A DNA stretch of 64,000 bases from Microvirga sp. TS319 (GTDB lineage Bacteria > Pseudomonadota > Alphaproteobacteria > Rhizobiales > Beijerinckiaceae): NCBI RefSeq assembly GCF_041276405.1, contig NZ_JBGGGT010000002.1, positions 3,573,001-3,637,000 on the forward strand, in the 5' to 3' direction. Below, piece by piece: positions 43,654 through 52,955 of the stretch (positions are counted from its first letter, which is position 1; each line of letters starts with the position of its first letter). The notes beneath the pieces are model-generated. The model was not told the origin of the DNA and did no database searches. It saw nothing but the letters and a program-made list of their open reading frames with translations. Made by a program: the position numbers and the translations under genes.

Positions 43654-44304
43654 ATGAGAATCCGCCTTGGTCCCGTCCTCTGCCTCGCTCTCCTGTCGAC
43701 GGGGCTCAGCATGCCGGCCTTCGCACACCCTCATGTGTGGATCACCGCAAGGGCCCAGGTGGTGTTCGCCCCCGACGGCAAGGTGACGGGCATCCGCCAT
43801 CGATGGACCTTCGACGAGGCCTATACCGCCTATGTCACCCAAGGGCTCGACAGGGACGGCGACGGCAAGCTGACATCGGAGGAACTGCAGGACCTGGCGG
43901 ACGAAAACGCAGGCGGCCTCTCGGAATTCGATTACTTCACCACCCTCAAGGTGCATGGAAAACCGCAGGCCTTCGGCGATCCGCAGGAGGCCCGGATGAC
44001 CATGGACGGCCAGCAGGTCACCATGGACTTCCTGCTGCCCCTGAAGGCTCCGACCGCCGTGACCGGCGCCCTGGCCATGGAGATCGACGACCCGACCTTC
44101 TTCGTCTATTTCAGCCTCGCCGATCAAACTTCCGTGACCCTGGCCAATGCGCCGCAGGGCTGCGTGACGAATATCGCCAAGGCCAAGCCGCTCGACGCCG
44201 CCATGCTGAAGATCCTCCAGGACGAGGGCGCGGTCCAGGCGGCGCCACCGGGCGCGAATTTCGGCGTGGAATATTCGAACAAGGCGATCATCGCATGTCC
44301 GTGA
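43654..44304 (+). CDS. DUF1007 exported protein
   Basis: The 216-residue product has a signal peptide (LCLALLSTGLSMPAFA) and a mature DUF1007 domain beginning HPHVWITARAQVVF, with a His-Pro-His start that could bind metal. An EF-hand-like loop (LDRDGDGKLTSEEL, about residues 66-79) lies inside. It is predicted to be periplasmic. In many genomes DUF1007 genes precede NicO-type transporters; here the next gene overlaps by 10 bases, so it is likely an accessory metal-binding protein of that transporter. The metal could be nickel, cobalt or zinc. Confidence 0.9.
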   Translation: MRIRLGPVLCLALLSTGLSMPAFAHPHVWITARAQVVFAPDGKVTGIRHRWTFDEAYTAYVTQGLDRDGDGKLTSEELQDLADENAGGLSEFDYFTTLKVHGKPQAFGDPQEARMTMDGQQVTMDFLLPLKAPTAVTGALAMEIDDPTFFVYFSLADQTSVTLANAPQGCVTNIAKAKPLDAAMLKILQDEGAVQAAPPGANFGVEYSNKAIIACP

Positions 44305-45308
44305 CGTCCGCTCCGCTCGACTCCTCCTCCGCCGGCCCGGCGCCATTCTGGCAGAGGCTTGTCCTGGCGGTCGCGGCGGTTGCCGTCGTGGCGGCCGGCA
44401 TGGGGCTGCTCGCGCTCTGGATCGGCCCCGTCGGCGCTCCACCTCCCCGCAGTCCCTTCGGCATGGGCATTCGGGAGGCAGCCCCCTCGGGCCATCTCGG
44501 GGCCTGGCTCCTGTCCGTCCAATCCGGTTTCTATGCCAGCCTCCAGGCGAGCGTGCGCGCCATGAAGGAGAGCGGCGCGGCGCTCGGGTCGCTGCTTGCC
44601 GTCGGCTTCGCCTATGGGGTCTTCCATGCGGCGGGGCCGGGGCACGGAAAGAGCGTGATCTCGGCCTATCTGGTGGCCGACGAAAAGGCGCTCCGCAAAG
44701 GCTTCGCCTTGAGCTTCGCGGCCGCCTTCGTGCAGGCCACGGTCGCCATTCTCATCGTGGGAACGGTGAATCTCGTTCTGCACGCCACGGCCGCCACCAT
44801 GAACCGGCTCGCCATGAACGTAGAGCTTTTGAGCTTCATCGCGGTCGCCCTGCTGGGCCTCGCGGTCACCTGGCGCAAGAGCGGCAAGCTCCTGGGCGTC
44901 ATGGCGCTCGCGCGCAATCCTCTCGCCTCGGCGCAGGAGGATTGCTGCGATCATGTCCACATGCCGCCGCCCGAGGAGCTCAGCCGCCTCACCCGCTGGC
45001 GCGACATGGCGGGCGTGGCGCTTGCCGCCGGCATCCGTCCCTGCGCGGGAGCGCTGATCGTGCTCGTCTTCTCCCTGGCGCAGGGCCTTTTCGCCGCGGG
45101 CATTGCCGCCACCTTCGCGATGGCTCTCGGGACCGCGCTGACCACCAGCGCCATCGCGGCCATGGCCGTCTTCGCCAAGGCCCTGGCCTTGAGAATGGCG
45201 GGTGGACGGGGAGCCGGGGGCGCCGTCGCTGTCGCCGGCCTCGAGCTCATCGCCGCCGCCTTCGTCCTTGTCCTGGGTGCGAGCCTGCTGGCGGGCCTCC
45301 TGGGCTGA
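44295..45308 (+). CDS. NicO-type nickel/cobalt (or zinc) transporter
   Basis: The 337-residue product has about seven membrane helices and the NicO/RcnA signature HAAGPGHGKSVISAYLV (about residue 110), plus DHVHMPPPEE in a cytoplasmic loop and GIRPCAGALIVLVFSL in the second half. Family members move Ni2+ or Co2+ through the inner membrane, either as efflux or uptake; some alphaproteobacterial copies with DUF1007 are tied to zinc limitation. It overlaps the DUF1007 gene by 10 bases. The ATG at 44295 gives a 30-residue cytosolic start before the first helix. Confidence 0.88.
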   Translation: MSVTSAPLDSSSAGPAPFWQRLVLAVAAVAVVAAGMGLLALWIGPVGAPPPRSPFGMGIREAAPSGHLGAWLLSVQSGFYASLQASVRAMKESGAALGSLLAVGFAYGVFHAAGPGHGKSVISAYLVADEKALRKGFALSFAAAFVQATVAILIVGTVNLVLHATAATMNRLAMNVELLSFIAVALLGLAVTWRKSGKLLGVMALARNPLASAQEDCCDHVHMPPPEELSRLTRWRDMAGVALAAGIRPCAGALIVLVFSLAQGLFAAGIAATFAMALGTALTTSAIAAMAVFAKALALRMAGGRGAGGAVAVAGLELIAAAFVLVLGASLLAGLLG

Positions 45309-45318
45309 TTCGGGACCT

Positions 45319-45421
45319 GGAGCATCGAACGCAAAAGTGGGAACCGGTCTTGCGTGAAAAGATGCTCAAGACCATTAACTTGCTGGACCGGATGTAGATT
45401 CGATTTCACATCCGATGATGG
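45319..45421. repeat. Intergenic palindromic mosaic repeat, locus J
   Basis: GGAGCATCGAACGCAAAAGT with AACCGGTCTTGCGTGAAAAG and AGATGCTC forms one module; a degenerate second module runs through CCGGATGTAGATTCGATTTC to ACATCCGATG. It lies between the convergent NicO and glutamyltransferase genes. Confidence 0.78.
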
Positions 45422-45427
45422 AGCCGA

Positions 45428-47023
45428 TCAAAGCCCCAGTGCACCGCCATCCGCACGCGGATCGTGCACGGCCTCGACGCGCCCGTTGCGGGGATGCCTC
45501 ACGAGCATGCCCGCATGCCCCATGGCGTCCGCATAGGATCGGCCCAGCTCCTCAACCGGATGGCCGTAGCTCGAGAGCGCGCGCAGGAGGCTCGGATCGA
45601 ACCGGTCCTCCACTTTGAGGGTCGAGGACGGCGCCTGCCAGGTCTTGCCGAGGAGCCAGCGCGGCGCGTCGACGGCATCGGCGAGACCCATGCCGAAATC
45701 GGCATAGCGCGTGAAGATCTGCCCCAGGATCTGCGGCTGCCCCTCGCCCCCCATCGTTCCGTAGGACAGGACGCGCCCGTCATTGAACACCGCCAGCCCC
45801 GGGCTGAGCGTGTGGAAGGGCTTTCTCCCCGGCTCCATGGGGTTCCGGCTGTTTGGATCGAGCGAGAAGCCCAAGCCCCGGTTATGCCAGTGAATGCCGG
45901 TCGACGGCAGCACGCAGCCGGAGCCGAAGGCCCAGTAGACGGACTGGATATAGGACACCGCTAATCCGTCCTTGTCGATACAGCCCATCCACACCGTGTC
46001 GCCCTCCGCCGGGCGCACCGGCGTGGGAGCAGCGCGACGCGCCTCGATCAGCGCCGCCTCCTTCTCGAACGAGGCGGACGTGAGGAAGGAGGCAGGATCG
46101 AGGGTGAGTTCGCGCGGGTCGGTGACGACCCTGTCGCGGATGGCGAAGGCGCGCTTGGCCGCCTCGATCAGGCCGTGGTGATGCTCCGGCGTTTCGCCGT
46201 GCTTCACGGCGAGCCGGGAGAACAGGCCGAGCATGAGAAGCGCAGCGATCCCTTGGCTCGGCGGCGGCATGTTGTAGACGGTCGAATGCTCCAGCGCGAC
46301 CGAGAGCGGCTTCACCACCCGGGCCTGATAGGCCTCCATGTCCTTGCGAATAATCGGGCTGCCGATGCGCTCCAGGTCCGCCGCGATCTCCCGCCCTACG
46401 TCGCCGCGATAGAAATCGGCCAGGCCCGCATGGGCGAGCTGTTCGAGCGTATCGGCGAGCCTCGGAGAGCGCCGGATCGCGCCCGCGGGCGGCAGCTTGC
46501 CGTCCTCGAGAAAGGCCTCGGCAAAGCCGGGCGCCGAGAAGAGCGCTGCCTCCTCCAACATGCGATTGCGCCCCTCGGCGACGGCGATCCCATAGCCCTC
46601 GCGGGCGAGGCGGACGGCATCGGCGAGAAGCATGTCGCGCGGCAATTGCCCGCCGAGCGCCTTCGCGAGCTCCAGCGCGAGGCCCCAGCCGCTGACGGCG
46701 CCCGCTACCGTGAGTGCCGCATCGGGCCCGCGCGGCGGGACGCGGTCGTAGCCCTTGTCCCGGTAGCGCTTGATGGTGGCGAGCGACCCGGCCGGTCCCG
46801 AGGCGTCGAGGGCATGGACCCGCCCTTTCGGCTCCCGCACCAGCCAGAAGCCGTCGCCCCCCAAGCCGTTCATGTGTGGATAGACGACCGCGATGGTCGC
46901 GGCCATGGCCACCATGGCCTCCACGGCGTTGCCGCCGGCGGCCAGGATCGTCTGGCCGGTCTCGGCGGCGAGCTGATGGGGAGCGGCGACGGCGGCGGTT
47001 GAGAAAACAGGGGTCTCGGGCAT
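45428..47023 (-). CDS. Gamma-glutamyltransferase family protein
   Basis: The 531-residue product belongs to the Ntn-hydrolase gamma-glutamyltransferase family. The large subunit part has AAPHQLAAETGQTILAAGGN and GGDGFWLVREPKG; the self-cleavage site is Thr in GDTVWMGCIDKDG (about residue 345), which gives the N-terminal nucleophile of the small subunit; GTMGGEGQPQILGQIF lies near the C-terminus. There is no signal peptide, unlike classical Ggt, so it may be a cytosolic glutathione hydrolase or an acylase-like member. It converges on the NicO gene. Confidence 0.88.
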   Translation of the reverse strand: MPETPVFSTAAVAAPHQLAAETGQTILAAGGNAVEAMVAMAATIAVVYPHMNGLGGDGFWLVREPKGRVHALDASGPAGSLATIKRYRDKGYDRVPPRGPDAALTVAGAVSGWGLALELAKALGGQLPRDMLLADAVRLAREGYGIAVAEGRNRMLEEAALFSAPGFAEAFLEDGKLPPAGAIRRSPRLADTLEQLAHAGLADFYRGDVGREIAADLERIGSPIIRKDMEAYQARVVKPLSVALEHSTVYNMPPPSQGIAALLMLGLFSRLAVKHGETPEHHHGLIEAAKRAFAIRDRVVTDPRELTLDPASFLTSASFEKEAALIEARRAAPTPVRPAEGDTVWMGCIDKDGLAVSYIQSVYWAFGSGCVLPSTGIHWHNRGLGFSLDPNSRNPMEPGRKPFHTLSPGLAVFNDGRVLSYGTMGGEGQPQILGQIFTRYADFGMGLADAVDAPRWLLGKTWQAPSSTLKVEDRFDPSLLRALSSYGHPVEELGRSYADAMGHAGMLVRHPRNGRVEAVHDPRADGGALGL

Positions 47024-47103
47024 GAAGGATAAGGCGCTCAGATGGAATGTCAGGCGAACCTTGCACCGGAGGGGGCGTTTAGGGTAGTCCCTTCCGAGAG
47101 AGA

Positions 47104-47355
47104 ATGGAGACTGGAACCGTGGCTCAGGCGAAAAGCACCAACTGGCGCAACCTCATCACCATCACCAGCATCATGGTCCTGGTCGGTGCGGAGGTCTTCG
47201 GCGTGGCCATCTCGGCCGGCTGGGCCATCGCGGGCCTGTTCGAGCTCGGCCATATCGTGGGCTATGTGCTGATGGGCCTCTTCAGCCTGCTCGCCGTCTA
47301 TTTCCTGGTCAATCTCTGGCAGCGCTGCGTCGCGGTCGAACCCCTGGCCGAGTGA
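47104..47355 (+). CDS. Small two-helix membrane protein
   Basis: The 83-residue product has a polar start (METGTVAQAKSTNWRN) and two membrane helices (LITITSIMVLVGAEVFGVAI and the VGYVLMGLFSLLAVYFLVNL segment). I do not recognise the family. It is divergent from the glutamyltransferase gene and its TGA stop abuts the stop of the DUF1850 gene on the other strand, forming TGATCA. A GAGAGAA site precedes the ATG. Confidence 0.78.
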   Translation: METGTVAQAKSTNWRNLITITSIMVLVGAEVFGVAISAGWAIAGLFELGHIVGYVLMGLFSLLAVYFLVNLWQRCVAVEPLAE

Positions 47356-47727
47356 TCAGGGACGGCCGTCACAGACCCTCATCGCGACGGGGTCGGCCTC
47401 CGGCGGCACATAGGCTTCCATCGGGCGGCATTGCCCCTCGATGCAGATCCTCCAATCCGCCGTGGCGCCCGAGCGGCGCATGATCACCTCGCGCTGAGGC
47501 GGCACGTCCGGCTTCCAGACCCAGGCGCCATTGACGAGCCGCGCCTCCGGCGGCGGCTCCATTCCGGCGCCTGAGCCCCTGATCCGCGCTTCCACGAGTT
47601 CGAGCCCCGCGGGGGTTGCGCGCCAATCCTCCTCCCAGACGATCTTCTCGACCGAATGCGTCCAGGCAAGGGTCATCGCGCCCGCCATCAGGGGCGCGAC
47701 GACCTTGCCTGCGACGAGGCAGATCAT
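47356..47727 (-). CDS. DUF1850 domain protein, TRAP-associated
   Basis: The 123-residue product has a hydrophobic N-terminus (ICLVAGKVVAPLMAGAMTLA) followed by WTHSVEKIVWEEDWR and the rest of a DUF1850 domain, with a Cys pair (CIEGQC). DUF1850 genes are typical companions of fused TRAP permeases. The start overlaps the permease stop by four bases (ATGA), so it is the last gene of the TRAP operon. Its role in transport is not known. Confidence 0.9.
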   Translation of the reverse strand: MICLVAGKVVAPLMAGAMTLAWTHSVEKIVWEEDWRATPAGLELVEARIRGSGAGMEPPPEARLVNGAWVWKPDVPPQREVIMRRSGATADWRICIEGQCRPMEAYVPPEADPVAMRVCDGRP

Positions 47728-50021
47728 GAACGGGCGACCGCGGCCGCAGGCGTCCGGCGCGCGCGCCAGAAATGGAAGCCAAGCACCAGCGCGGCGAGCA
47801 TGAAGCCGACCTCATCCGTGACGGGCAACGCCAGCACCAGGAAGGCTGCCGCGATGGCCGCAGCAAGACGCTCCCACCAGGGCATCCTCGCATTGAGATA
47901 ACCCACGGAAGCCGCGCCCCAGAGCAGGACGGCGACCGCCGTCTTCACGACCATGTAGGCGACGCTGGCCCAGAACGCAGCGCCGGAGAGGCCTTCCACC
48001 GGCTGCATCATGAGAGTCGGGTCATAGACCGCCATGTAAGGGATGATGAACCCGGGAAGCGCGATCCGCAGAGCCTGGAAACCGATCTTGAAGCCCGAGG
48101 CTTTCGCGATGGGAGCGGCCGCGAAGGCCGCCAGCGCCACCGGCGGCGTCAGGTCCGCCATGATGCCGAAATAGAAGACGAACATGTGCGAGACGATGAG
48201 CGGCACGCCGAGCGTCAGCAGGGCGGGCGCGGCCAGCGACGAGGTGATGATGTAGTTCGGGATCGTCGGAATGCCCATCCCGAGGATGAGGCTCACGATC
48301 ATCGTCAACACCAGCGAGAGGATCAGCGAGTCGCGTCCGATGGACACCACCCAGTTGCCGAAGATCGTGCCGACGCCGGTGAGCGTCATCGTGCCGATCA
48401 CGATGCCCACCACCGCACAGGCCAGGCCGACAGGCAGAGCCTGTCGGGCGCCGTCCGCCAGCGCATCGCGGCACGCCGCCAGCGTCTCGGGCCCGCCGCG
48501 CACGAAGAGGCTCACGAGAACCAGAATGCCGACGAGCAGAAGAACGAGCGTCACGCCGGCCCAGAGGAAGGCCGCAGCGATCAGGCCGAGGCCGATCCAG
48601 AACACAAGGCGCACCGTCTCGTTGACGAGCCCCAGCGCAAGCGCGCCCGCGAGGATCAGCACCACCGTGAGCGCAAGGCCGATCGAGCCCGCGAACAGCG
48701 GCGTGTAGCCGGAGAAGAGAAGGTAGACGAGCACCGCGAGCGGCAGGATGAGGTGCCATTTCTCCTTGAGCGCCCGGCCGGCGCTCGGCAACTCCGATCT
48801 TGCGATCCCGAGCAGGCCGGCCCGGCCGGCCTCGAGATGAACGGCGAGGAATGCGGAGGCGTAGTAGAGAAGGGCCGGAATGATCGCAGCCTTCACGATC
48901 TCGACGTAAGGCACGTCGATGGTCTCGGCCATGATGAAGGCCACCGCGCCCATGACCGGGGGCATGATCTGGCCGCCCATGGATGCGGTTGCCTCCACGC
49001 CGCCCGCGAATTCGGGCCGATAGCCGAAGCGCTTCATGAGCGGGATGGTGAACTGCCCCGTGGACACCACGTTGGCCACGCCCGAGCCTGAGATCGTGCC
49101 CATGAGGGCGGAGGAGAACACGGCCACCTTCGCGGGCCCGCCCCTGGCGCTGCCGAACAGCCCCATCGCCACGTCGGTGAAGAGCTGGATCATGCCGGCG
49201 CGTTCGAGGAAGGCGCCGAACAGGATGAAAAGGAAGATGTAGGTCGCCGAGACCAAGGTCGGGGTCGCATAAAGTCCCTCCGTGCCGAAGGACATGTGCT
49301 CGATCACCTGTTCAAGCGAGTAACCACGGTGGTCGAAGGGAGCCGGCAGGTAGTTGCCGAGCAGACAATACGCGAGAAAGATGCCGGCCACGATGGGAAG
49401 CGCCGGCCCCATGACGCGCCAGACGAGATAGAACAGAATAGCGATGGCCGCGATGCCGACGACGAGGTCGGCCTGCGTGAGCTCTCCGGCGCGCACGACG
49501 AGCTGTTCATAAAGCGCCCAGTGATAGACGCCGATGCCAAAGCCGATGAGCCCGACGATCCAGCCGAGAGCCCGCGTGGCCGGGCTGCGCGCCTTGTGGT
49601 TTGCCAGCATTGCGCCCGCAACGAGGCAAAGAAAGCCCACGTGCAGGGCGCGCACCACCTGGCTTGGCAGGCTGCCGGGAAACTTGAAGATGAGCGCGTA
49701 GGCGACGGCTAGCGCGATGAGCGCCAGCGCCCCGTCGATCACGCTGCGGCCGTTCAGGCGCTGGAAGATGAGCCAGCCAGCCCAGACGACGAAAGCCGCG
49801 CCGATGAGATAGAGAGGCGTGATGCTTGCGACGATCGGATGATCGAGAGGGATGCCGAAGGCCGTGACGACCTGAAAGGCCGAGAACGCCACCGCAATCC
49901 AGAAAAGGAATTTACCCGGAATGCCCTCGCCGAAATTCTCCGGCAGGCCATGCTCGGGATTGGCAGGCGCGGACGGCTGCTCCAGTGTCGCCACTTCGGA
50001 CGCATTCATGCCTTGGCTCAT
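47724..50021 (-). CDS. TRAP transporter fused permease (4TM/12TM, TAXI type)
   Basis: The 765-residue product is a fusion of the small (DctQ-like) and large (DctM-like) TRAP permease subunits, with about 18 membrane helices. The large domain carries FGTVVGSG-like segments (SSALMGTISGSGVANVVSTG) and GGQIMPPVMGAVAFIM, then MGIPTIPNYIITSSLAAPAL. It drives Na+- or H+-coupled uptake of an organic acid or amino acid-like solute delivered by the TAXI binding protein encoded just upstream. It overlaps the DUF1850 gene by four bases. The substrate is unknown. Confidence 0.94.
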   Translation of the reverse strand: MSQGMNASEVATLEQPSAPANPEHGLPENFGEGIPGKFLFWIAVAFSAFQVVTAFGIPLDHPIVASITPLYLIGAAFVVWAGWLIFQRLNGRSVIDGALALIALAVAYALIFKFPGSLPSQVVRALHVGFLCLVAGAMLANHKARSPATRALGWIVGLIGFGIGVYHWALYEQLVVRAGELTQADLVVGIAAIAILFYLVWRVMGPALPIVAGIFLAYCLLGNYLPAPFDHRGYSLEQVIEHMSFGTEGLYATPTLVSATYIFLFILFGAFLERAGMIQLFTDVAMGLFGSARGGPAKVAVFSSALMGTISGSGVANVVSTGQFTIPLMKRFGYRPEFAGGVEATASMGGQIMPPVMGAVAFIMAETIDVPYVEIVKAAIIPALLYYASAFLAVHLEAGRAGLLGIARSELPSAGRALKEKWHLILPLAVLVYLLFSGYTPLFAGSIGLALTVVLILAGALALGLVNETVRLVFWIGLGLIAAAFLWAGVTLVLLLVGILVLVSLFVRGGPETLAACRDALADGARQALPVGLACAVVGIVIGTMTLTGVGTIFGNWVVSIGRDSLILSLVLTMIVSLILGMGIPTIPNYIITSSLAAPALLTLGVPLIVSHMFVFYFGIMADLTPPVALAAFAAAPIAKASGFKIGFQALRIALPGFIIPYMAVYDPTLMMQPVEGLSGAAFWASVAYMVVKTAVAVLLWGAASVGYLNARMPWWERLAAAIAAAFLVLALPVTDEVGFMLAALVLGFHFWRARRTPAAAVARS

Positions 50022-50063
50022 TAAAGCCCTCTCTTCGAAAGACTGGTCTTCTTCTCATACGAA

Positions 50064-50090
50064 AGCCGGGGCAGGTGCGCCGCCCCGGCT
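50064..50090 (-). terminator. Intercistronic hairpin in the TRAP operon
   Basis: AGCCGGGGC pairs with GCCCCGGCT (50064-50072 with 50082-50090) between the binding-protein stop and the permease start. With TTTC after it on the minus strand, it may act as a partial terminator or mRNA stabiliser that favours the binding protein. Confidence 0.5.
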
Positions 50091-50113
50091 CGAATGTAAA
50101 TCCGTCGAAAGAA

Positions 50114-51079
50114 CTAGGGCGCCTTCTTTACGCCCTTCTCGTCGAAGTAGCGCTGTGCGCCCGGATGAACGGGGACCGGCATGCCCGAGAGAGCGTTTTC
50201 GAGCTTGATGTCCTTGGCGGCCGCGTGAGCGGCGGCGAGTTCGGGCAGGCTCTCGTAGATCGCCTTGGTCATCTGGTAGACGGTCTCGTCCTTCACGCCG
50301 GAATGGGTGACGAGGTAGTTCACGACGGCCGCCGTCTCCACGGGCGCGGTCTGGCCCTCATAGGTGTTCGCCGGGATCGTGGTCTTGATGTAGGGCGATC
50401 CGACCTTGGTCACGATGTCGGCCGGAATCTCCACGACAACGATCGGCACGGAGGTGGCGAGATCGCGGATCGAGGACACGCCGAGACCCGCCGATTGCAG
50501 GGTGGCGTCGAGCTGGCGGTTCTTCATGAGTTCGACGGATTCGCCGAAGGGCAGATACTCGACCTTGCCGAGATCCTGGTAGGACAGGCCGGCGCCGTGG
50601 AGAATTGCGCGGGCGTTGAGCTCGGTGCCGGATTTCGGAGCGCCGACCGAGAGACGCTTGCCCTTCAGATCCGCCAGCGACTTGATGCCGGAATCCTTGG
50701 TGGCGACGATCTGGATATAGTTCGGGTAGATGGCCGTAATGCCGCGCAGCTTGTCGAGCTTGCTCTTGAAGCCCGCCTCCTCGTTGCCCTCCCAGCCCAT
50801 GGCCAGGCTATCGCCGAGCGTGAAGCCGATCTCGCCCTTGCCCTGCTGCAGGAGCGTGAGATTTTCCACCGAAGCCTTGGTGGCCTGGACGGAGGGCCGC
50901 GAACCCGGGACCTTTTCCGTGAAGACCTTCGAGAGAGCCACGCCCATCGGGTAATAAACGCCCGAGGTGCCGCCCGTCAGGATATTGATGAAATCCTGGG
51001 CCTGGGCCGGAATGCTCGCTCCGGCGAGAGCCAGGGCGGTGGCCGCGCCCACGAGGCGGCGCATAACGTTTCGATGCAT
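50114..51079 (-). CDS. TAXI family TRAP transporter substrate-binding protein
   Basis: The 321-residue product has a signal peptide (LVGAATALALAGASIPAQA) and a TAXI-type solute-binding domain beginning INILTGGTSGVYYPMGVALS. Conserved stretches include SVENLTLLQQGKGEIGFTLG, KGKRLSVGAPKSGTELNARA and VNYLVTHSGVKDETVYQMTK. It captures the solute in the periplasm and hands it to the fused permease encoded 92 bases downstream after a hairpin. It is the first gene of the operon; the upstream region is shared with the divergent glucan gene. Confidence 0.94.
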   Translation of the reverse strand: MHRNVMRRLVGAATALALAGASIPAQAQDFINILTGGTSGVYYPMGVALSKVFTEKVPGSRPSVQATKASVENLTLLQQGKGEIGFTLGDSLAMGWEGNEEAGFKSKLDKLRGITAIYPNYIQIVATKDSGIKSLADLKGKRLSVGAPKSGTELNARAILHGAGLSYQDLGKVEYLPFGESVELMKNRQLDATLQSAGLGVSSIRDLATSVPIVVVEIPADIVTKVGSPYIKTTIPANTYEGQTAPVETAAVVNYLVTHSGVKDETVYQMTKAIYESLPELAAAHAAAKDIKLENALSGMPVPVHPGAQRYFDEKGVKKAP

Positions 51080-51221
51080 TACGTACTCCCTATCTGCGGC
51101 ACCTGCCGTAGCGGTGCCTGTGTGCGCGCGTAGTTTGGCTACTGACGAAGTTTTCTCAAGGGGCTAAGAGTGACTTAATCCTGCCACCTTGGTCGGTAGG
51201 TGTCCGTCTCTCCACAACCAA

Positions 51222-52811
51222 ATGCGTCGATCCATGCTCAACCGCCGCCAGTTTCTCCAGACCGCCACCGCCACGGCCGCCTTGGCCGCCCAGGGTTTCT
51301 CAGGTTCTGCCTTGGCGCAGCAGGGTCTGAAGATGGGAGCTCCGGCTTCCTTTACGTTCGAAGAGTTGAAGAAGCAGGCCGAAGCGATGGCCCGCTCGGC
51401 CTATACGGCTCCGCCGAGCCCCTCGCCCGAAATCCTTCACCAGATCGACTACGACGCCCACGGCAAGATCAGGTTCAAGACCGATCTCGCCCTTTGGGCC
51501 AACGGCCCCAGCAAGTTCCCGGTCACCTTCTTCCATATGGGCCGCTTCTTCCAGAAGCCCGTGCGCATGCATGTCGTGGAAAACGGCCAGGCCCGCGAGA
51601 TCATCTACGACACCGCGTATTTCGACATGCCGGCGGATTCGCCGGCCCGCAAGCTCCCGGACAACACGGGCTTCGCCGGCTTCCGGTTCCAGGAGGCCCG
51701 CGACGGCAAACTCGACTGGAGGAAGAACGACTGGGTGGCGTTCCTCGGAGCGTCCTATTTCCGCGCCATCGGCGAGCTTTACCAGTACGGCCTCTCGGCG
51801 CGCGGCCTCGCCGTCGACGTGGCGGTGCACGACAAGCCCGAGGAATTCCCCGACTTCACCCATATCTATTTCGAGACCCCGCAACCGGGCTCGGACACGG
51901 TCACCGTCTATGCCCTCCTGGACGGCCCGAGCGTGGCGGGAGCCTATCGCTTCGTGATGACCCGCGCGGCCGCCGTCGTCATGGATCTCGACACTGCGCT
52001 CTTCCTTCGCCAGGATATCGCGCGGATCGGGATCGCGTCCCTCACCTCCATGTACTGGTACTCGGAGAAGGCCAAGACTACGGCCATCGACTGGCGCCCG
52101 GAGATTCACGATTCCGACGGACTCGCCATGTGGACCGGTGCCGGCGAGCGCATCTGGCGCCCCCTCAACAACCCGCCGCGCATCATCACCTCGGCCTTCT
52201 CGGACGAGAATCCAAGGGGCTTCGGCCTGCTTCAGCGCGACCGGAACTTCGATCACTATCTCGACGGCGTGTACTACGACCGCCGCCCGTCGCTCTGGAT
52301 CGAGCCTCTGAGCACATGGGGTCAGGGAACCATCCAGCTCGTGGAAATCCCGACCGACGACGAGATCCACGACAATATCGTGGCCATGTGGGTCCCGGCC
52401 GAGCCCGCCAAGGCGGGCCAATCCCTGGAATTCCGCTATCGCATGCACTGGGCGGCGGACGAGCCCTACCCGACCCCGCTCGCCCGCGTCGTCGCGACCC
52501 GATTCGGCAACGGCGGGCAGGCCGGCACCGTGCGTCCCAAGGGCGTGCGCAAGTTCATGGTGGAGTTCCTCGGCGAGCCCCTGACCAAACTGCCCAGCGG
52601 CGTCATTCCGAAACCCGTGCTCACGGCCTCCCGCGGGGAGTTCGCGAACCTCATCACCGAAGCGGTGCCCGACAACGTGCCCGGCCATTGGCGGACCCAG
52701 TTCGACCTGACGGTCACCGGCACCGAGCCCGTGGAAATGCGCTGCTACCTGCGCAACGGGGACGAAGTCTTGAGCGAAACCTGGCTCTATCAGTACCATC
52801 CTACGTTCTAG
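51222..52811 (+). CDS. Periplasmic glucan biosynthesis protein, MdoG/OpgD family
   Basis: The product of about 529 residues carries a twin-arginine signal (LNRRQFLQTATATAALAAQG) followed by an MdoG/OpgG domain: FTFEELKKQAEAMARSAYTA, IDYDAHGKIRFKTDLALW, YFRAIGELYQYGLSARGLA and WIEPLSTWGQGTIQLVEIPT. OpgG/OpgD act in making osmoregulated periplasmic glucans. The Tat signal is typical of OpgD and of some single alphaproteobacterial homologues. ATG 51222 is chosen; 51234 is nearly as good. The TAG stop is part of a degenerate repeat edge. No glucosyltransferase (opgH) lies nearby. Confidence 0.92.
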   Translation: MRRSMLNRRQFLQTATATAALAAQGFSGSALAQQGLKMGAPASFTFEELKKQAEAMARSAYTAPPSPSPEILHQIDYDAHGKIRFKTDLALWANGPSKFPVTFFHMGRFFQKPVRMHVVENGQAREIIYDTAYFDMPADSPARKLPDNTGFAGFRFQEARDGKLDWRKNDWVAFLGASYFRAIGELYQYGLSARGLAVDVAVHDKPEEFPDFTHIYFETPQPGSDTVTVYALLDGPSVAGAYRFVMTRAAAVVMDLDTALFLRQDIARIGIASLTSMYWYSEKAKTTAIDWRPEIHDSDGLAMWTGAGERIWRPLNNPPRIITSAFSDENPRGFGLLQRDRNFDHYLDGVYYDRRPSLWIEPLSTWGQGTIQLVEIPTDDEIHDNIVAMWVPAEPAKAGQSLEFRYRMHWAADEPYPTPLARVVATRFGNGGQAGTVRPKGVRKFMVEFLGEPLTKLPSGVIPKPVLTASRGEFANLITEAVPDNVPGHWRTQFDLTVTGTEPVEMRCYLRNGDEVLSETWLYQYHPTF

Positions 52812-52862
52812 AGGATCGGACAGACTCCAAAGAGGGCCAATCCGCCGTTCGCGTCGAATGTC
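52809..52862. repeat. Degenerate palindromic repeat module after the glucan gene
   Basis: CTAGAGGATCGGACAGACTC to CGCGTCGAATGTCGGG resembles one eroded module of the mosaic repeats. Its left edge contains the TAG stop of the preceding gene. Confidence 0.45.
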
Positions 52863-52891
52863 GGGATTGTTCTTCCAAACCACGATGTTAA

Positions 52892-52921
52892 CAGGGGCGT
52901 ATAAAATACTATACGCCCCTG
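52892..52921. promoter_or_regulatory. 12-bp inverted repeat upstream of the zinc operon
   Basis: CAGGGGCGTATA (52892-52903) and its complement TATACGCCCCTG (52910-52921) flank AAATAC, 35 bases before the His-rich micro-gene. The AT-rich centre TATAAAATACTATA could hold a -10 element and the arms an operator, for example for Zur; a terminator of the glucan gene is the alternative. The match to known Zur boxes is weak. Confidence 0.45.
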
Positions 52922-52955
52922 GAAACGGCGCCCGATCCGGTTTATGTGTGGAGAC

